The notes: a model not told the origin generated them from the sequence alone. 64,000 nucleotides of DNA from Oscillatoriales cyanobacterium (GCA_004292515.1 RDXB01000030.1:1-64000), one strand, 5' to 3'; positions 53,312 to 63,706 are shown, counted from the stretch's first letter. Translations and numbers: made by a program.

Positions 53312-54940
53312 ATGACTCATCTCTCCTATTCGCCGCTGATCCGTGCACGACTGACTCACTCGGGACTGCTCGCACTCTTGACGTTTGCCTTGGGAATTCC
53401 AGTGGGGGCGATCGCCTCGGAGCATCCGCTCTCCACATGGAGCGATCGTCCCGCCCTGGCCACCCCAGCCGCTGCCCTTGAGGAAGATAACCTCACTCAA
53501 GTCACCTCAGTGTCGCAACTGGCAGATGTGCAACCCACCGATTGGGCTTTTCAGGCCTTGCAGTCCCTGGTGGAGCGCTATGGCTGCATTGCGGGTTATC
53601 CCGATGGAACCTTCAAGGGCGATCGCCCCCTCAACCGCTATGAATTTGCGGCTGGGTTGAATGCTTGTCTCGATCACCTCAATGATCTGATCACCTCCGC
53701 AACCGATCCCCTCGCTCGCAAGGCCGATCTCGGGACACTGCAAGCCCTGCAAGAGGCGTTTGCCGCTGAACTGGCCAGTCTGCGAGGTTCTATCGCCGCG
53801 CTCGAATCCCGTACTTCGGAGCTAGCCACCAACCAGTTTTCTCCAGCAACCAAGCTGCAAGCGGAAGCCATGTTTGCCTTGGCCGATGTGTGGGGTGATG
53901 AGCAAGCGGGTGGTAATGATTTAGACGACAACGCTACCTTTGCCTATTGGGTGCGGCTGAACTTCAACACCAGCTTCACGGGCAAGGACGAATTGCGGGT
54001 GCGGTTTCAAAGCAACAACATTGTCCCGATCGATGGCGAGGTGACGGGCACGAGCATGACCCGCCTTGGATTTGACGGCAACAGCAACAACCAACTCCGG
54101 CTTGGGGATTTGTACTATCGGTTTCCTCTGGGCGATCGCACTCGTGCTTGGTTGATTGCCAACGGCCACGGAACCGACGGGATTACCGATCCCCTGAATG
54201 TGTTCCTCCGCAGCGATAGCTCAGGGGCCCTCTCGCGGTTTGGTCGATTCAGCTCCATTTATCGAGGGGTGCGCGGCCCCGGCATGGGCATTCAACACCG
54301 CTTCAATCGCCATTGGTCAGCCGACCTGGCCTATCGTGCCCCCCGAGGTAGCAGCCCAGCCGATGAATCGGGGTTGTTCAATGGCAGCTACGGCATCTTA
54401 GGTCAAATTCTCTATCAACCCAGTGCAACCACCAGCGTCGGCTTCACCTTCACCCACACCTACTTTGACGAGGCGGATGTGAACCTTACGGACAATATTG
54501 GCAGTGCGTTTGCCCAACGTCCGTTCGATCGCGTTGATACCCAGGCCAATTCCTATGGACTGATCGGCAGCGTGCAGTTTAGTCCGCGATTAAACCTGTC
54601 AGGTTGGGTGGCCTATACAGACGCTCAGGCAAAGTCTGGAGGCGATCGGGGCGCTCACGCCGACATTTGGACTTGGGCAGTGACGCTGGCCTTCCCAGAT
54701 CTCTTCAAAGACGGCAACGTGGGCGGCTTGGTGGTGGGTATGCCCCCGAAGGCCACCCACAATGATCTCGACAGCCGCGAAGATCGAGATACATCGCTGC
54801 ATCTGGAAGCCCTCTACCGCCACCGGCTGACGGACAACATCGCAATTACCCCAGGGATCATTGCGATCATCAATCCAGAGCATTACGCGGATAACTCAAC
54901 CCAAGTGGTAGGCGTGATTCGGACTACGTTCGCTTTTTAG
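53312..54940 (+). CDS. SLH-domain porin (OprB/iron-uptake-porin type), copy 1
   Basis: The ATG at 53312 (MTHLSYSP) is chosen; 53261 adds an unlikely tail. About 542 residues. Signal peptide (LLALLTFALGIPVGAIA), one SLH-like segment VTSVSQLADVQPTDWAFQAL to GYPDGTFKGDRPLNRYEFAA, a coiled coil (about 130-175) and an OprB-like beta-barrel (about 190-542). The protein ends with aromatic Phe (TTFAF), typical of outer-membrane barrels. It forms a channel in the outer membrane, with SLH bound to peptidoglycan-linked polymer. It is a close paralogue of the gene at 55920. Confidence 0.93.
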   Translation: MTHLSYSPLIRARLTHSGLLALLTFALGIPVGAIASEHPLSTWSDRPALATPAAALEEDNLTQVTSVSQLADVQPTDWAFQALQSLVERYGCIAGYPDGTFKGDRPLNRYEFAAGLNACLDHLNDLITSATDPLARKADLGTLQALQEAFAAELASLRGSIAALESRTSELATNQFSPATKLQAEAMFALADVWGDEQAGGNDLDDNATFAYWVRLNFNTSFTGKDELRVRFQSNNIVPIDGEVTGTSMTRLGFDGNSNNQLRLGDLYYRFPLGDRTRAWLIANGHGTDGITDPLNVFLRSDSSGALSRFGRFSSIYRGVRGPGMGIQHRFNRHWSADLAYRAPRGSSPADESGLFNGSYGILGQILYQPSATTSVGFTFTHTYFDEADVNLTDNIGSAFAQRPFDRVDTQANSYGLIGSVQFSPRLNLSGWVAYTDAQAKSGGDRGAHADIWTWAVTLAFPDLFKDGNVGGLVVGMPPKATHNDLDSREDRDTSLHLEALYRHRLTDNIAITPGIIAIINPEHYADNSTQVVGVIRTTFAF

Positions 54941-55090
54941 GCGGGACTTCCACAGGACTTGCCAAAACTCTCCCCTACCCTAGTCCCTCTCCCAAACAAG
55001 GCAAGGGGAGGGGAGGTAAATGCTGGCCTCCCTTCGCCCAAGTGGGACGCAGGGGGTGGGAGATGACGGCAATTGAACATCAGTTCGGGC

Positions 55091-55393
55091 TAGGGACTGT
55101 CATCAATTAGCCTGAAACCCTGATTCCACCATTAGCGGATCGGATCATCGGATCGTGGGGGGCAAGGGGATTAGGGCGTGTCATCAAATGAGCTTAATTG
55201 GGATTGGAACGACCAATTTTCCTAGCCCAACCGCCCTAGACAATTGGCTCAAGCCCCTTGCCCCTCACGATCAAGCAACGCAAGAATCAGTAGTTCAGGG
55301 ATTTGATGACAGCCCCTAAGCCCCTTGTTATGACCATTGAGGCGTGGGAAATCGACGATTTCAGACCCAGTTGTGGAAAATGATGATACCCCC
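55091..55393. mobile_element. Family A element interrupted by a second family A element
   Basis: Outer copy: left TAGGGACTGTCATCA at 55091, right reversed TGACGGGGGTATCATCA at about 55393. The inner copy (55172-55318, 147 bases; TAGGGCGTGTCATCA and reversed TAGGGGCTGTCATCA) is inserted at the central TA of the outer palindrome. Outer halves CAAGGGGATTA and TAAGCCCCTTG flank it, so the TA target is duplicated. Confidence 0.88.
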
Positions 55394-55413
55394 GTCATTT
55401 TCTCCAAAACCTC

Positions 55414-55512
55414 ATACCAATTCCGTGAATTGACGCTACGCAAGATTCTTGCCTGACAAAGGTTTCAGCGCAGGATTTGCCGCATTGGTAATCTGGTAAT
55501 CGAGACTGGTAT
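55414..55512. mobile_element. Family D MITE-like element
   Basis: Starts ATACCAATTCCGTGAATTGA and ends GAGACTGGTAT, with ACGCTACGCAAGAT close to the left end, as in the copy at 43279. Downstream a roughly 15-base GAGGTTGATAT unit is repeated (55513-55560). The rest of the spacer to 55919 shows nothing recognised. Confidence 0.75.
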
Positions 55513-55919
55513 GAGGTTGGTTTGGTATGAGGTTGATATGAGGTTGATATGGGGTTGGTATTCGCAACTCGTCACAAATCCATCGTTTCACTCCAGAATC
55601 CTTAGTAAGAATCTTTCTTGACAAGCCCGAATCTGGGCGATAGTCTAATCACGTTACTGCAAAGTAGTCGCAATTAGCAATCGGTCTTTGTTGCAACTTG
55701 ACTAAGCCTCTGGATTCGCCAACTCCCTCAGTAGTTTGCCAAATTAACCATTGAGCCTTTCCAGAACTCCACCGTGGCTGAGTGGTTCAACAAGCACTTG
55801 CGTTTAGCATCAAAGCTTTAAAGATCTGATTGCTAATAGTGCACCTTGCCAGTCCTGGTGATTGGTCTGTGCGATCGCTACCCGATCGCCACCCGATCGC
55901 CATTTGTGAGGAGTGATTC

Positions 55920-57563
55920 ATGAACCGTCGTCCCAGTTTTGCCAGTCTTCGATTAAGCCTCATCCTCTCACTGCTGTCATTTGGCGCAGCGCCCCTCGCT
56001 GCCACAGCGGTTGAGTTGCCCAGCTCCAACGCCAGCGCAACCCCGGACAGTGTCACCAGTGCTGCTCCTAGTATTGAAACTCATTCCTGGGAATCGGCCG
56101 GCCTGACCAACGAAATGGATCAGGTCACTTCCGTTTCCCAGCTCTCGGATGTTCAACCGACTGACTGGGCTTTCCAGGCCTTGCAGTCTCTGGTTGAGCG
56201 CTATGGTTGCATTGCCGGTTATCCTGACGGCACCTTCAAAGGCAATCGCCCCCTGAGCCGCTACGAGTTTGCGGCCGGCTTGAATGCCTGTCTCGATCGG
56301 ATCAATGACCTGATCAAAGCCGCCACCGATCCGCTAGCCACCAAGGAAGATCTGCGGAAACTGCAAAAGCTGCAAGAAGAGTTTGCCGCTGAGTTAGCTG
56401 CTTTGCGTGGTCGAGTCGATGCCCTGGAAGCCCGCACGTCGGAACTCGAAGCCAACCAGTTTTCCACCACCACCAAGCTGCGGGGTGAAGTGATCTTCGG
56501 CTTGGCTGATGTGTTTGGTGACGAAAAAGCAGGTGGCGGCGACCTGGACTACAACACGACCTTCTCCTATCGGGCGCGGCTAAACTTCAACGCCAGCTTT
56601 ACCGGCAAGGATGAGTTGCGCATCCGGCTCCAGAGCAACAACATGGTGCCGATCGATGGTGCGTTGACAGGAACCAGCATGACCCGGCTCGCCTTCGATG
56701 GCAACAGCGAAAACCAGTTCCGGTTGGACGATATGTACTATCGCTTCCCGATCGGGCAAAACTCCCGCATGTGGTTGATCGCCAACGGCCAGGGCACTGA
56801 CGGGATCGCCGACCCGCTCAACAACTTCCTGCGCAGTGACAGTTCCGGTTCCCTGTCCCGGTTCGGGCGCTTTAGCTCGATCTATCGGAGTGTTCGCGGC
56901 CCAGGGATCGCGTTTGAACACAAGTTCAACGATCGCTGGTCAGCCGATTTGGCCTACCGCGCACCTCGGGGCAGCAACCCCGCCGACGAAGCCGGCCTCT
57001 TCAATGGCAGCTACGGCATTTTGGGCCAAATCATGTACCAGCCCAGTAAGACGACGGGCATTGGGTTCACGTTTGCTCACACCTACTTTGATGAAGCGGA
57101 TGTGAACATCACCGATGGCGTGGGGAGTGCATTTGCCCAGCGACCGTTCAACCGGGTAGACACCTTAGCCAATTCCTACGGGCTGATTGGCAGTGTGCAG
57201 TTTAGCCCGCGTTTTAACCTCTCGGGTTGGGTCGGCTACACCGATGCCAAGGCGAAGTCGGGGCCAGACCGGGGCGCAGAGGCGGACATCTGGAACTGGG
57301 CCGTGACGCTGGCTTTCCCTGACCTGTTCAAGGAAGGTAATTTGGGCGGGATCATCGTGGGGATGCCTCCCAAAACCACCAGCAACGATGTGGGCAGCCG
57401 CGAAGATGAGGATACTTCGCTCCATGTGGAAGCCCTGTATCGCTATCAACTCACGGACAACATTGCGATTACGCCGGGGGTGATTGCCATCTTCAATCCT
57501 GAACATGACGACGACAATGAGACCCAAGTGGTCGGCGTTGTGCGCACCACGTTCTCGTTTTAG
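55920..57563 (+). CDS. SLH-domain porin (OprB/iron-uptake-porin type), copy 2
   Basis: 547 residues from ATG at 55920 after a GAGGAG ribosome site. Signal peptide to about residue 30, SLH segment (VTSVSQLSDVQPTDWAFQAL onward), coiled coil, OprB-like barrel and a C-terminal TTFSF. It is highly similar to the copy at 53312 over almost its whole length, so the two arose by duplication. Both may carry nutrients such as iron or solutes; specificity is not readable. Confidence 0.94.
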   Translation: MNRRPSFASLRLSLILSLLSFGAAPLAATAVELPSSNASATPDSVTSAAPSIETHSWESAGLTNEMDQVTSVSQLSDVQPTDWAFQALQSLVERYGCIAGYPDGTFKGNRPLSRYEFAAGLNACLDRINDLIKAATDPLATKEDLRKLQKLQEEFAAELAALRGRVDALEARTSELEANQFSTTTKLRGEVIFGLADVFGDEKAGGGDLDYNTTFSYRARLNFNASFTGKDELRIRLQSNNMVPIDGALTGTSMTRLAFDGNSENQFRLDDMYYRFPIGQNSRMWLIANGQGTDGIADPLNNFLRSDSSGSLSRFGRFSSIYRSVRGPGIAFEHKFNDRWSADLAYRAPRGSNPADEAGLFNGSYGILGQIMYQPSKTTGIGFTFAHTYFDEADVNITDGVGSAFAQRPFNRVDTLANSYGLIGSVQFSPRFNLSGWVGYTDAKAKSGPDRGAEADIWNWAVTLAFPDLFKEGNLGGIIVGMPPKTTSNDVGSREDEDTSLHVEALYRYQLTDNIAITPGVIAIFNPEHDDDNETQVVGVVRTTFSF

Positions 57564-57690
57564 GTCATGGCACAGGCATCCCCCAATCAGCTCGGCCTGT
57601 GACTCAGCGATCGGCTGATTGTGGTTGCCTGGTTTCGCCGCGATTTTGCCAGCAACCCTCTGACTGGGTTGTTTCTCACACCAAAAAGCC

Positions 57691-57725
57691 AATCCCCACC
57701 GGCACAGAGTCTGGTGGGGATTTTT
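57691..57725 (+). terminator. Terminator after porin 2
   Basis: AATCCCCACC (57691-57700) pairs with GGTGGGGAT(T) (57713-57722), then T residues. A strong rho-independent terminator. Confidence 0.85.
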
Positions 57726-57801
57726 GGATGGGGATGGTCTGTGGGTTATGGCCCCCAGGAATCGATCAGCCTGATTGATCAGCGGAATCGACTAACCCGA
57801 T

Positions 57802-59418
57802 TTACACGCCCACGGTGACGGGTGTGCGGTTGCGTTTGGCTTCGTAGACCGCTGGAGCAATGATCGATTTGCCCGTCATTTCCACCGGCTGCGGTAGGCC
57901 CAACAGTTGCAAAATCGTCGGGGCAATGTCGGCAAGGCAACCATCCTCTCGCAATTGCACGTCGCCGCCGTGACCCACCACCTTGCGGCGCTCTCCTTCA
58001 ACCACAATGAAGGGCACGCGGTTGGTGGTGTGGGCTGTCCAGGGATTGCCCTGCTCATCAAACATACATTCGGCGTTGCCGTGGTCGGCGGTGATCAACA
58101 CTGTGCCACCGACTTTGGACGCGGCGGTTAAGACGCGACCCAAACAACGATCGACGACTTCGATCGCTTCGATCGCTGCTGGCATTTGGCCCGTGTGACC
58201 GACCATATCCGGGTTGGCGTAGTTCACCACCACCAGGGAATAGACCTCCTTGTGGATCGCTGAGACCAAGGCATCGGTGACGGCTTCGGCGGACATGGCC
58301 GGCGCGCGATCGTAAGTCGGCACCATCGGACTGGGAATCAGCACCCGATCTTCCCCTTCAAATGGCTCTTCCAAACCGCCATTGAAGAAGTAGGTGACAT
58401 GGGCATATTTTTCGGTTTCCGCTGCTCGGAACTGCAACAGGCGATGGTTAGCCAGCACTTCACCCAAGATGTTTTTGAGATCTTGGGGTTCAAAGGCCAC
58501 CGACACCGGCAGCTCGGGATCGTACTGGGTGAAGGTGACGAAGTGCAGGGGCTGAATCAGGGGGCGATCGAACCCGTCGAAGTTGGGATCAACAAAAGCT
58601 TGGGTGAGCTGCCGCGCCCGATCGGGTCGGAAGTTAAAAAAGATCACCCCATCCTCAGGGGCCAAGGCCCCGGGAGCCACCCGCACCGGCAGAATGAATT
58701 CGTCGAAAACCTGTTGCTCGTAGGAGTCCTTCAGGATTTGCACAGGCGATCGCCCATCCACAGGGCCATCTTGGGCAATCACGTCATAGGCTTTTTGCAC
58801 TCGATCCCAGCGGCGATCGCGATCCATCGCGTAGTAGCGCCCAGAGACCGTGACGATTTGCCCCACGCCCGCCGCATCGATCAGCCCTTGCAGTTGCTCT
58901 AAAAACTCAATCCCGCTGTTGGGCTTGGTGTCGCGCCCATCGGTGATGGCATGGACACAGACTTCCGTAATCCCTTGGGCCTTGGCCAAAGCTAGCAAGC
59001 CTGCCAAGTGATCGAGATGGGAATGCACCCCACCGTCAGAACACAACCCAATCAGATGCAGCTTGCTACCAGCGGCCTTGACCTGTTGGCAACCGGCCAC
59101 CAACACCGCGTTTTGCAAAAGGGAGCCATCCTCCACTGCGTCTGAAATCCGCACTAACTCCTGGGGGACGATCCGGCCAGCACCGATGTTCAGGTGGCCT
59201 ACTTCTGAGTTGCCCATTTGCCCGTCTGGCAGACCCACCGCCTTGCCCGATGTGCGAATCAGGGTGTGGGGATAGGCGGCCCAGAGGCTATCCATAATGG
59301 GTGTTTTGGCTTCGGCGATCGCATTTCCGTTGCGATCTTCACGGTAGCCCCAGCCGTCGAGAACGATCAGCACGACAGGGGAGACAGTTGACTCCACCAT
59401 ACTCTGATTACTCTTCAT
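57802..59418 (-). CDS. gpmI: 2,3-bisphosphoglycerate-independent phosphoglycerate mutase
   Basis: 538 residues from 59418; an ATG at 59400 (MVESTVSP) fits the family equally well. Interconverts 3- and 2-phosphoglycerate in glycolysis with two Mn ions. Alkaline-phosphatase-like core: Asp in VLIVLDGWGY, phospho-Ser in GQMGNSEVGHLN, the insertion domain (about 85-310) with HSHLDHL and GRYYAMDRD, then ITADHGNAE near the C-terminus. Confidence 0.96.
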   Translation of the reverse strand: MKSNQSMVESTVSPVVLIVLDGWGYREDRNGNAIAEAKTPIMDSLWAAYPHTLIRTSGKAVGLPDGQMGNSEVGHLNIGAGRIVPQELVRISDAVEDGSLLQNAVLVAGCQQVKAAGSKLHLIGLCSDGGVHSHLDHLAGLLALAKAQGITEVCVHAITDGRDTKPNSGIEFLEQLQGLIDAAGVGQIVTVSGRYYAMDRDRRWDRVQKAYDVIAQDGPVDGRSPVQILKDSYEQQVFDEFILPVRVAPGALAPEDGVIFFNFRPDRARQLTQAFVDPNFDGFDRPLIQPLHFVTFTQYDPELPVSVAFEPQDLKNILGEVLANHRLLQFRAAETEKYAHVTYFFNGGLEEPFEGEDRVLIPSPMVPTYDRAPAMSAEAVTDALVSAIHKEVYSLVVVNYANPDMVGHTGQMPAAIEAIEVVDRCLGRVLTAASKVGGTVLITADHGNAECMFDEQGNPWTAHTTNRVPFIVVEGERRKVVGHGGDVQLREDGCLADIAPTILQLLGLPQPVEMTGKSIIAPAVYEAKRNRTPVTVGV

Positions 59419-59519
59419 ATTTGCTTAATTTTCCCGCCATCATAGCACCGAGGTTTGACTGAATCAGCGCACAGTTACTAATCGGTTATTAATCGGTAAC
59501 TGTGCAAGATTCCGAGACT

Positions 59520-61250
59520 TTACAAACTGGTGTTCGCTTTTTTGGTGTTCTGTTTTGAGCGCTGTTTTTCGCGATCTTTTTCGCGCTTGGCAGCCGCCTT
59601 AGCCGCTTTATCTGAGGCGATCGCATCGAGCTTGGCCTGGTCTTGCTCTTCCGCAATCTTGTCAAGGTAATAGCGATAGTTACCTTGATAAACACGTAGT
59701 TCGCCATCACGAACTTCCACAATCTTGTTAGCAACCTGCGAAATGAAGTAGCGATCGTGCGACACGATCAACGCAGTGCCATCAAATTGCGTGAGGGCCG
59801 ATTCGAGGGTTTCTTTGGCTGGAATATCGAGGTGGTTAGTCGGCTCATCTAGGATTAGCAGGTTCACCGGCTGCACCAACATTTTGGCTAGGGCCAGGCG
59901 TGCCTTTTCACCCCCGCTGAGGGACTCCACCTTTTTCAGCACCGCATCCCCACTAAACAAAAAGCGTCCTAGGAGGCTGCGAACTTCCTCTTCTTTCCAG
60001 TCCGGCGCTTCGTCGCGCAGGGTATCAATCACGGTTTTACGGAGATCCAGGGCTTCGGCTTGGTTTTGCTCAAAGTAACCGGGGATCACGTTGTGCTGGC
60101 CAATTTGGGCGCTGCCTTCGGTGGGGGTTTCGCGGCCCATGATCAGTTTCAGCAGGGTGGATTTGCCGCAGCCATTGGGGCCCAAAAAGGCAATCCGATC
60201 GCCCCGTTCAACCACTAGATTTGCACCCAAAAACAGGATTTTGTCTGTCCAGGCATGGGTTAATTCTTCAATCTTCACGACTTCCAAACCGCTGCGGGGA
60301 GCAGGTGGAAACCGAAAGCGCAGGGTGCGCACGTCAGCTACTGGAGCTTCAAGCCGTTCAACCTTATCGAGCTGTTTTTCGCGGCTCTTGGCCTGGGTGC
60401 TGCGGGTGGCGCTGGCGCGGAACCGATCAACAAAGGCCTGTTGTTTGTCTAGTTCCTTTTGTTGGCGATCGAAGGCCGCTTGCAGCGCGTTGCGGTTTTC
60501 TTCCTTTTGGGCCAGGTATTGGGAATAGTTGCCCAAGTAGGTGGTGGACACGCCGCGTTCGGTTTCGACCACGCTGGTACAGAGCCGATCGAGGAATTCC
60601 CGGTCATGGGAAATCAAGACCAGCGCTTTGCCCAGTTGCTTCAGGTAGCCTTCTAGCCACTCGATCGATTCGAGATCCAAGTGGTTCGTCGGCTCGTCCA
60701 GCAGCAGCAAATCTGGCTCTTGCAGCATTACTTTGCCCAGGCAGATTCGCATTTGCCAGCCACCACTAAAGGAGCTGACCAGCCGATCGCCATCGTCCGG
60801 CTCAAAGCCCAACTCGGGCAACAGCCGATCGACCCGCGCTTCTAGACCATAGCCATCGAGGGCTTCAAACCGCCGTTGCAGGCGATCGAGATCCCGCAAC
60901 AGGGCTTCGAGGCGATCAGGATCAGCCGCGCCCATCTCGTTTTGAACCTCGTGCATCTCCGCTTGAATGTCACAGGCTTCCGCAAAAGCCGTAAACATTT
61001 CCTCGCGCACCGTGCGACAAGGATCCACATCAAACTCTTGGTTGAGGTAACCAATTCGCAAATCAGCCGGGCGAATTACTTGCCCGGCCGTCGGTTCAAT
61101 CTCGCCCGTAATAATCTTCAACTGGGTTGATTTACCAGCCCCATTCACCCCAACCAAACCGACTCGATCGCCCGGTTTGACTTCCCAACTCACATCCCGC
61201 AGGACTTGGCCCGTTGGATAAATTTTCTGGACGCGTTCTAAACGCAGCAC
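59520..61250 (-). CDS. ABC-F family ATPase
   Basis: 576 residues with two ABC cassettes and no membrane segment. Cassette 1: GVNGAGKST, SSFSGGWQMRI, LLLDEPTNHLD. Cassette 2: GPNGCGKST, ESLSGGEKARLAL, LILDEPTNHLD. Between them (about 240-310) lies the charged linker of ABC-F proteins (AFDRQQKELDKQQAFVDRFR), which enters the ribosome. A Lys/Arg-rich tail follows. A role in translation (ribosome rescue or arrest relief) is the family norm. Confidence 0.93.
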   Translation of the reverse strand: MLRLERVQKIYPTGQVLRDVSWEVKPGDRVGLVGVNGAGKSTQLKIITGEIEPTAGQVIRPADLRIGYLNQEFDVDPCRTVREEMFTAFAEACDIQAEMHEVQNEMGAADPDRLEALLRDLDRLQRRFEALDGYGLEARVDRLLPELGFEPDDGDRLVSSFSGGWQMRICLGKVMLQEPDLLLLDEPTNHLDLESIEWLEGYLKQLGKALVLISHDREFLDRLCTSVVETERGVSTTYLGNYSQYLAQKEENRNALQAAFDRQQKELDKQQAFVDRFRASATRSTQAKSREKQLDKVERLEAPVADVRTLRFRFPPAPRSGLEVVKIEELTHAWTDKILFLGANLVVERGDRIAFLGPNGCGKSTLLKLIMGRETPTEGSAQIGQHNVIPGYFEQNQAEALDLRKTVIDTLRDEAPDWKEEEVRSLLGRFLFSGDAVLKKVESLSGGEKARLALAKMLVQPVNLLILDEPTNHLDIPAKETLESALTQFDGTALIVSHDRYFISQVANKIVEVRDGELRVYQGNYRYYLDKIAEEQDQAKLDAIASDKAAKAAAKREKDREKQRSKQNTKKANTSL

Positions 61251-61754
61251 GCTTGCCTCCCGGTGTCTGGTTTGCTGGTCTGGGTTGCGGACAATCGACG
61301 ATTAGGGGTTGGGGTCACTCGGTTGAGGGATGGTTAGCCCGCTCGCGCTTGAAGACGGCGACGGTGGTTGCCCGGTTATAAAGAAGCCCTCAAGCAATGA
61401 CCTACTGAAGTTTTGGGCCAGCACTTTGTCGAAAAGACAACATCGACAAAGGAATAGCCAGCAAACTGTTGTTTTTGTAACAAAACTTAGGCCGTATGGT
61501 AGCAGGGTCGGACGAAATCGCCTAGCGTTTTTGTCAGGGATTACCAACGAATAACTTGTGGATTCCTTGTCGCTTCCATCAACAATTCCCATCACCCTTC
61601 CCGCATCAGCTTTTCACGGTTGGTACGTTCTGGCAACCCGCGCTCCCCAACTGATCCCGATCGGAAGCCGATCGCTCCAACCCGACCATGGGCGATTGGG
61701 CGATTCAAAACTCAGATTCAACCCAGCCACCGCCCGAAACGATCCAACAAGCCA
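61251..61754. other. Intergenic stretch without recognised gene
   Basis: About 500 bases between the ABC-F gene start and the serA terminator. Several short frames exist, none with coding-like composition. Nothing else is recognised. Confidence 0.5.
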
Positions 61755-61793
61755 ATAAAAAACCTCGGACTGGCCAAGCCAGCAACCGAGGTT
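61755..61793 (-). terminator. Terminator of serA
   Basis: On the minus strand AACCTCGG (read from 61793) pairs with CCGAGGTT (to 61761), enclosing an inner CTGGC/GCCAG stem, and is followed by TTTTTA. It lies about 120 bases after the serA stop. Confidence 0.85.
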
Positions 61794-61914
61794 TCGATCG
61801 GGGTGCATCTACATGGAGCAATGTTCCGAGCAGCCGCCAGCTATTCCGGACAGTTTCAGATCCCGGCTGGCCTCCCCAGGGCCTCCCCAGCGATCGCCCC
61901 GACCTCAGGGAGTC

Positions 61915-63495
61915 TTACAAGACCACCGTGAATGCATCGCGGATGCCCGGTACCTTCACTATTTCTTCGAGCAGACCATCGGGCAACAGGTCGTCAATGC
62001 TCAACACCATCACCGCATCACCGCGCACAATCTTGCGACCCACTTGCATACTGGCGATGTTGACATTGAAGCTGCCCAAGAGCGAGCCGATCTTGCCGAT
62101 GATTCCCGGCATATCCCGGTGCTTGGTCAGCAGCATATAGCGGGTCGGCGTGACATTGATTGGGAAATCGTCGATGCCGGTAATGTGCACTTCGCCATCG
62201 CTCAACAGGGTGGCGGTTGCCGAATGCTCGCCGAGGGAGCCGACCGCCGACAGGTGCAGCGAGCCGGTGTAATCCCGCACGGACGAATCACGGGTTTCAA
62301 TCACCCGAATGCCGCGTTCCTTGGCTTCGATGCTGGCGTTGACGTAGTTCACCCGTTCGCGCAGGGCTTGGGACAGCAACCCCTTGAGGGCGGCGATCGT
62401 GATCGGCTTGCTGTCCTTTTCGGCCAGTTCCCCTTGCAGGCGCACGGTCAAGGATTCGACGCGACCGCCAGCCAGTTGACTAACCAAAGTTCCGAGGGTT
62501 TCCGCCAGGGTCAGATAGGGGCGCAACTGCTCCATCACATCGGGATAGAGACCGGGGATATTCACCGCCGATCGCGCGGGCAACCCAAGCAACACATCGC
62601 GGATCTGTTCTGCCACATCGATCGCCACGTTCACCTGGGCCTCTTCCGTGGAAGCACCCAAGTGCGGGGTCAACACCACCTCTTTGCCCAGGGTCTTCAG
62701 GGGCGATTCACCCAACGGCTCATCCACAAACACATCGAGGGCCGCGCCACCGATTTGCTTATCGCGCAGGGCTTCGTAGAGCGCTTGCTCATCGATGATG
62801 CCGCCGCGCGCGCAGTTAATGATCCGTACCGTGGGCTTCATCTTCGCCAGGGCTTCGGCGTTGATCAGGTTGGCGGTTTCGGGGGTTTTGGGCATGTGCA
62901 GGGTGATGAAGTCTGACTCGCGGAACAGCAAGTCCAGATCCACCAAGCGGCAGCCCAGTTGCTCGGCCCGTTCTTTGGAAATGAAGGGGTCGTAGGCCAG
63001 CAGCTTCATGCCCATTGCTTTGGCACAGGAGGCCACGTGGGAGCCGATTTTGCCTAGGCCCAACACGCCGAGGGTCTTTTTGTAGACTTCAACGCCGGTG
63101 TAGCTTTTGCGATCCCAGTTGCCGGCCTTGGTCGATTCGTTGGCGGCGGGAATGTAGCGCGACATGGACAACATCATCGCCAGGGCGTGTTCGGCGGCAG
63201 CGATCGTGTTGCCTTCGGGGGAGTTGACGACGACGATCCCTTGGCGGGTGGCGGCGGGCACATCGACGTTATCAACGCCCACGCCAGCGCGGCCAATGAT
63301 CTTCAAGCTGGTGCCGGCTTCGATCACCCGGGCGGTGACGCGCGTGCCTGATCGAATCATCAGGGCATCGTAGTCACCAATAATTTGCACTAATTCGTCT
63401 TCGGGCAGGCCCGTGCGGACATCGACTTGGGCCACTTGCGACAAAATATCGAGACCGGCTTTATCGATCGGGTCTGAAACAAGTACCTTCGGCAT
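61915..63495 (-). CDS. serA: D-3-phosphoglycerate dehydrogenase (long form)
   Basis: The ATG at 63495 (MPKVLVSDPIDKAG) gives 526 residues, the usual long form. First step of serine synthesis from 3-phosphoglycerate, with NAD. Visible: GVGVDNVD, the Rossmann signature LGLGKIGSHVA, catalytic Arg in NCARGGIID, Glu in VDEPL and His in LTPHLGAS. An intervening ASB domain (about 320-450) and a C-terminal ACT domain (about 455-526: LLTKHRDMPGIIGKIGSLLG) probably allow serine control. Confidence 0.97.
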   Translation of the reverse strand: MPKVLVSDPIDKAGLDILSQVAQVDVRTGLPEDELVQIIGDYDALMIRSGTRVTARVIEAGTSLKIIGRAGVGVDNVDVPAATRQGIVVVNSPEGNTIAAAEHALAMMLSMSRYIPAANESTKAGNWDRKSYTGVEVYKKTLGVLGLGKIGSHVASCAKAMGMKLLAYDPFISKERAEQLGCRLVDLDLLFRESDFITLHMPKTPETANLINAEALAKMKPTVRIINCARGGIIDEQALYEALRDKQIGGAALDVFVDEPLGESPLKTLGKEVVLTPHLGASTEEAQVNVAIDVAEQIRDVLLGLPARSAVNIPGLYPDVMEQLRPYLTLAETLGTLVSQLAGGRVESLTVRLQGELAEKDSKPITIAALKGLLSQALRERVNYVNASIEAKERGIRVIETRDSSVRDYTGSLHLSAVGSLGEHSATATLLSDGEVHITGIDDFPINVTPTRYMLLTKHRDMPGIIGKIGSLLGSFNVNIASMQVGRKIVRGDAVMVLSIDDLLPDGLLEEIVKVPGIRDAFTVVL

Positions 63496-63706
63496 GGGTT
63501 GCGGGTGTGGTTGGCAGAATGGAGGGTTGAGTTTGCTGCGGTTGTGCGAGGCAAAGCGCTTGTGAGGCAAAGAACCAGCCCAGAACCATCCAGACCCACT
63601 GGCCAAACGGAAACGACGGAAACGGCGCGATCGAACGGCTAGTCGAGGAGCTTGGGCTGACTTGCAGCCTTTTATTCTACAGGTGGCGATCGCCCTCGCG
63701 ATCGCG

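Noticed and set aside
55249-55443. Short frames containing NKGLR or KGLKPL peptides (also at 43460, 19329, 20357, 27723)
   Set aside because: They are translations of the palindromic elements, not genes.
55764-55830. Class II tRNA-like segment (GTGGCTGAGTGGTT)
   Set aside because: The D-arm-like match has no acceptor stem, anticodon arm or T arm around it.
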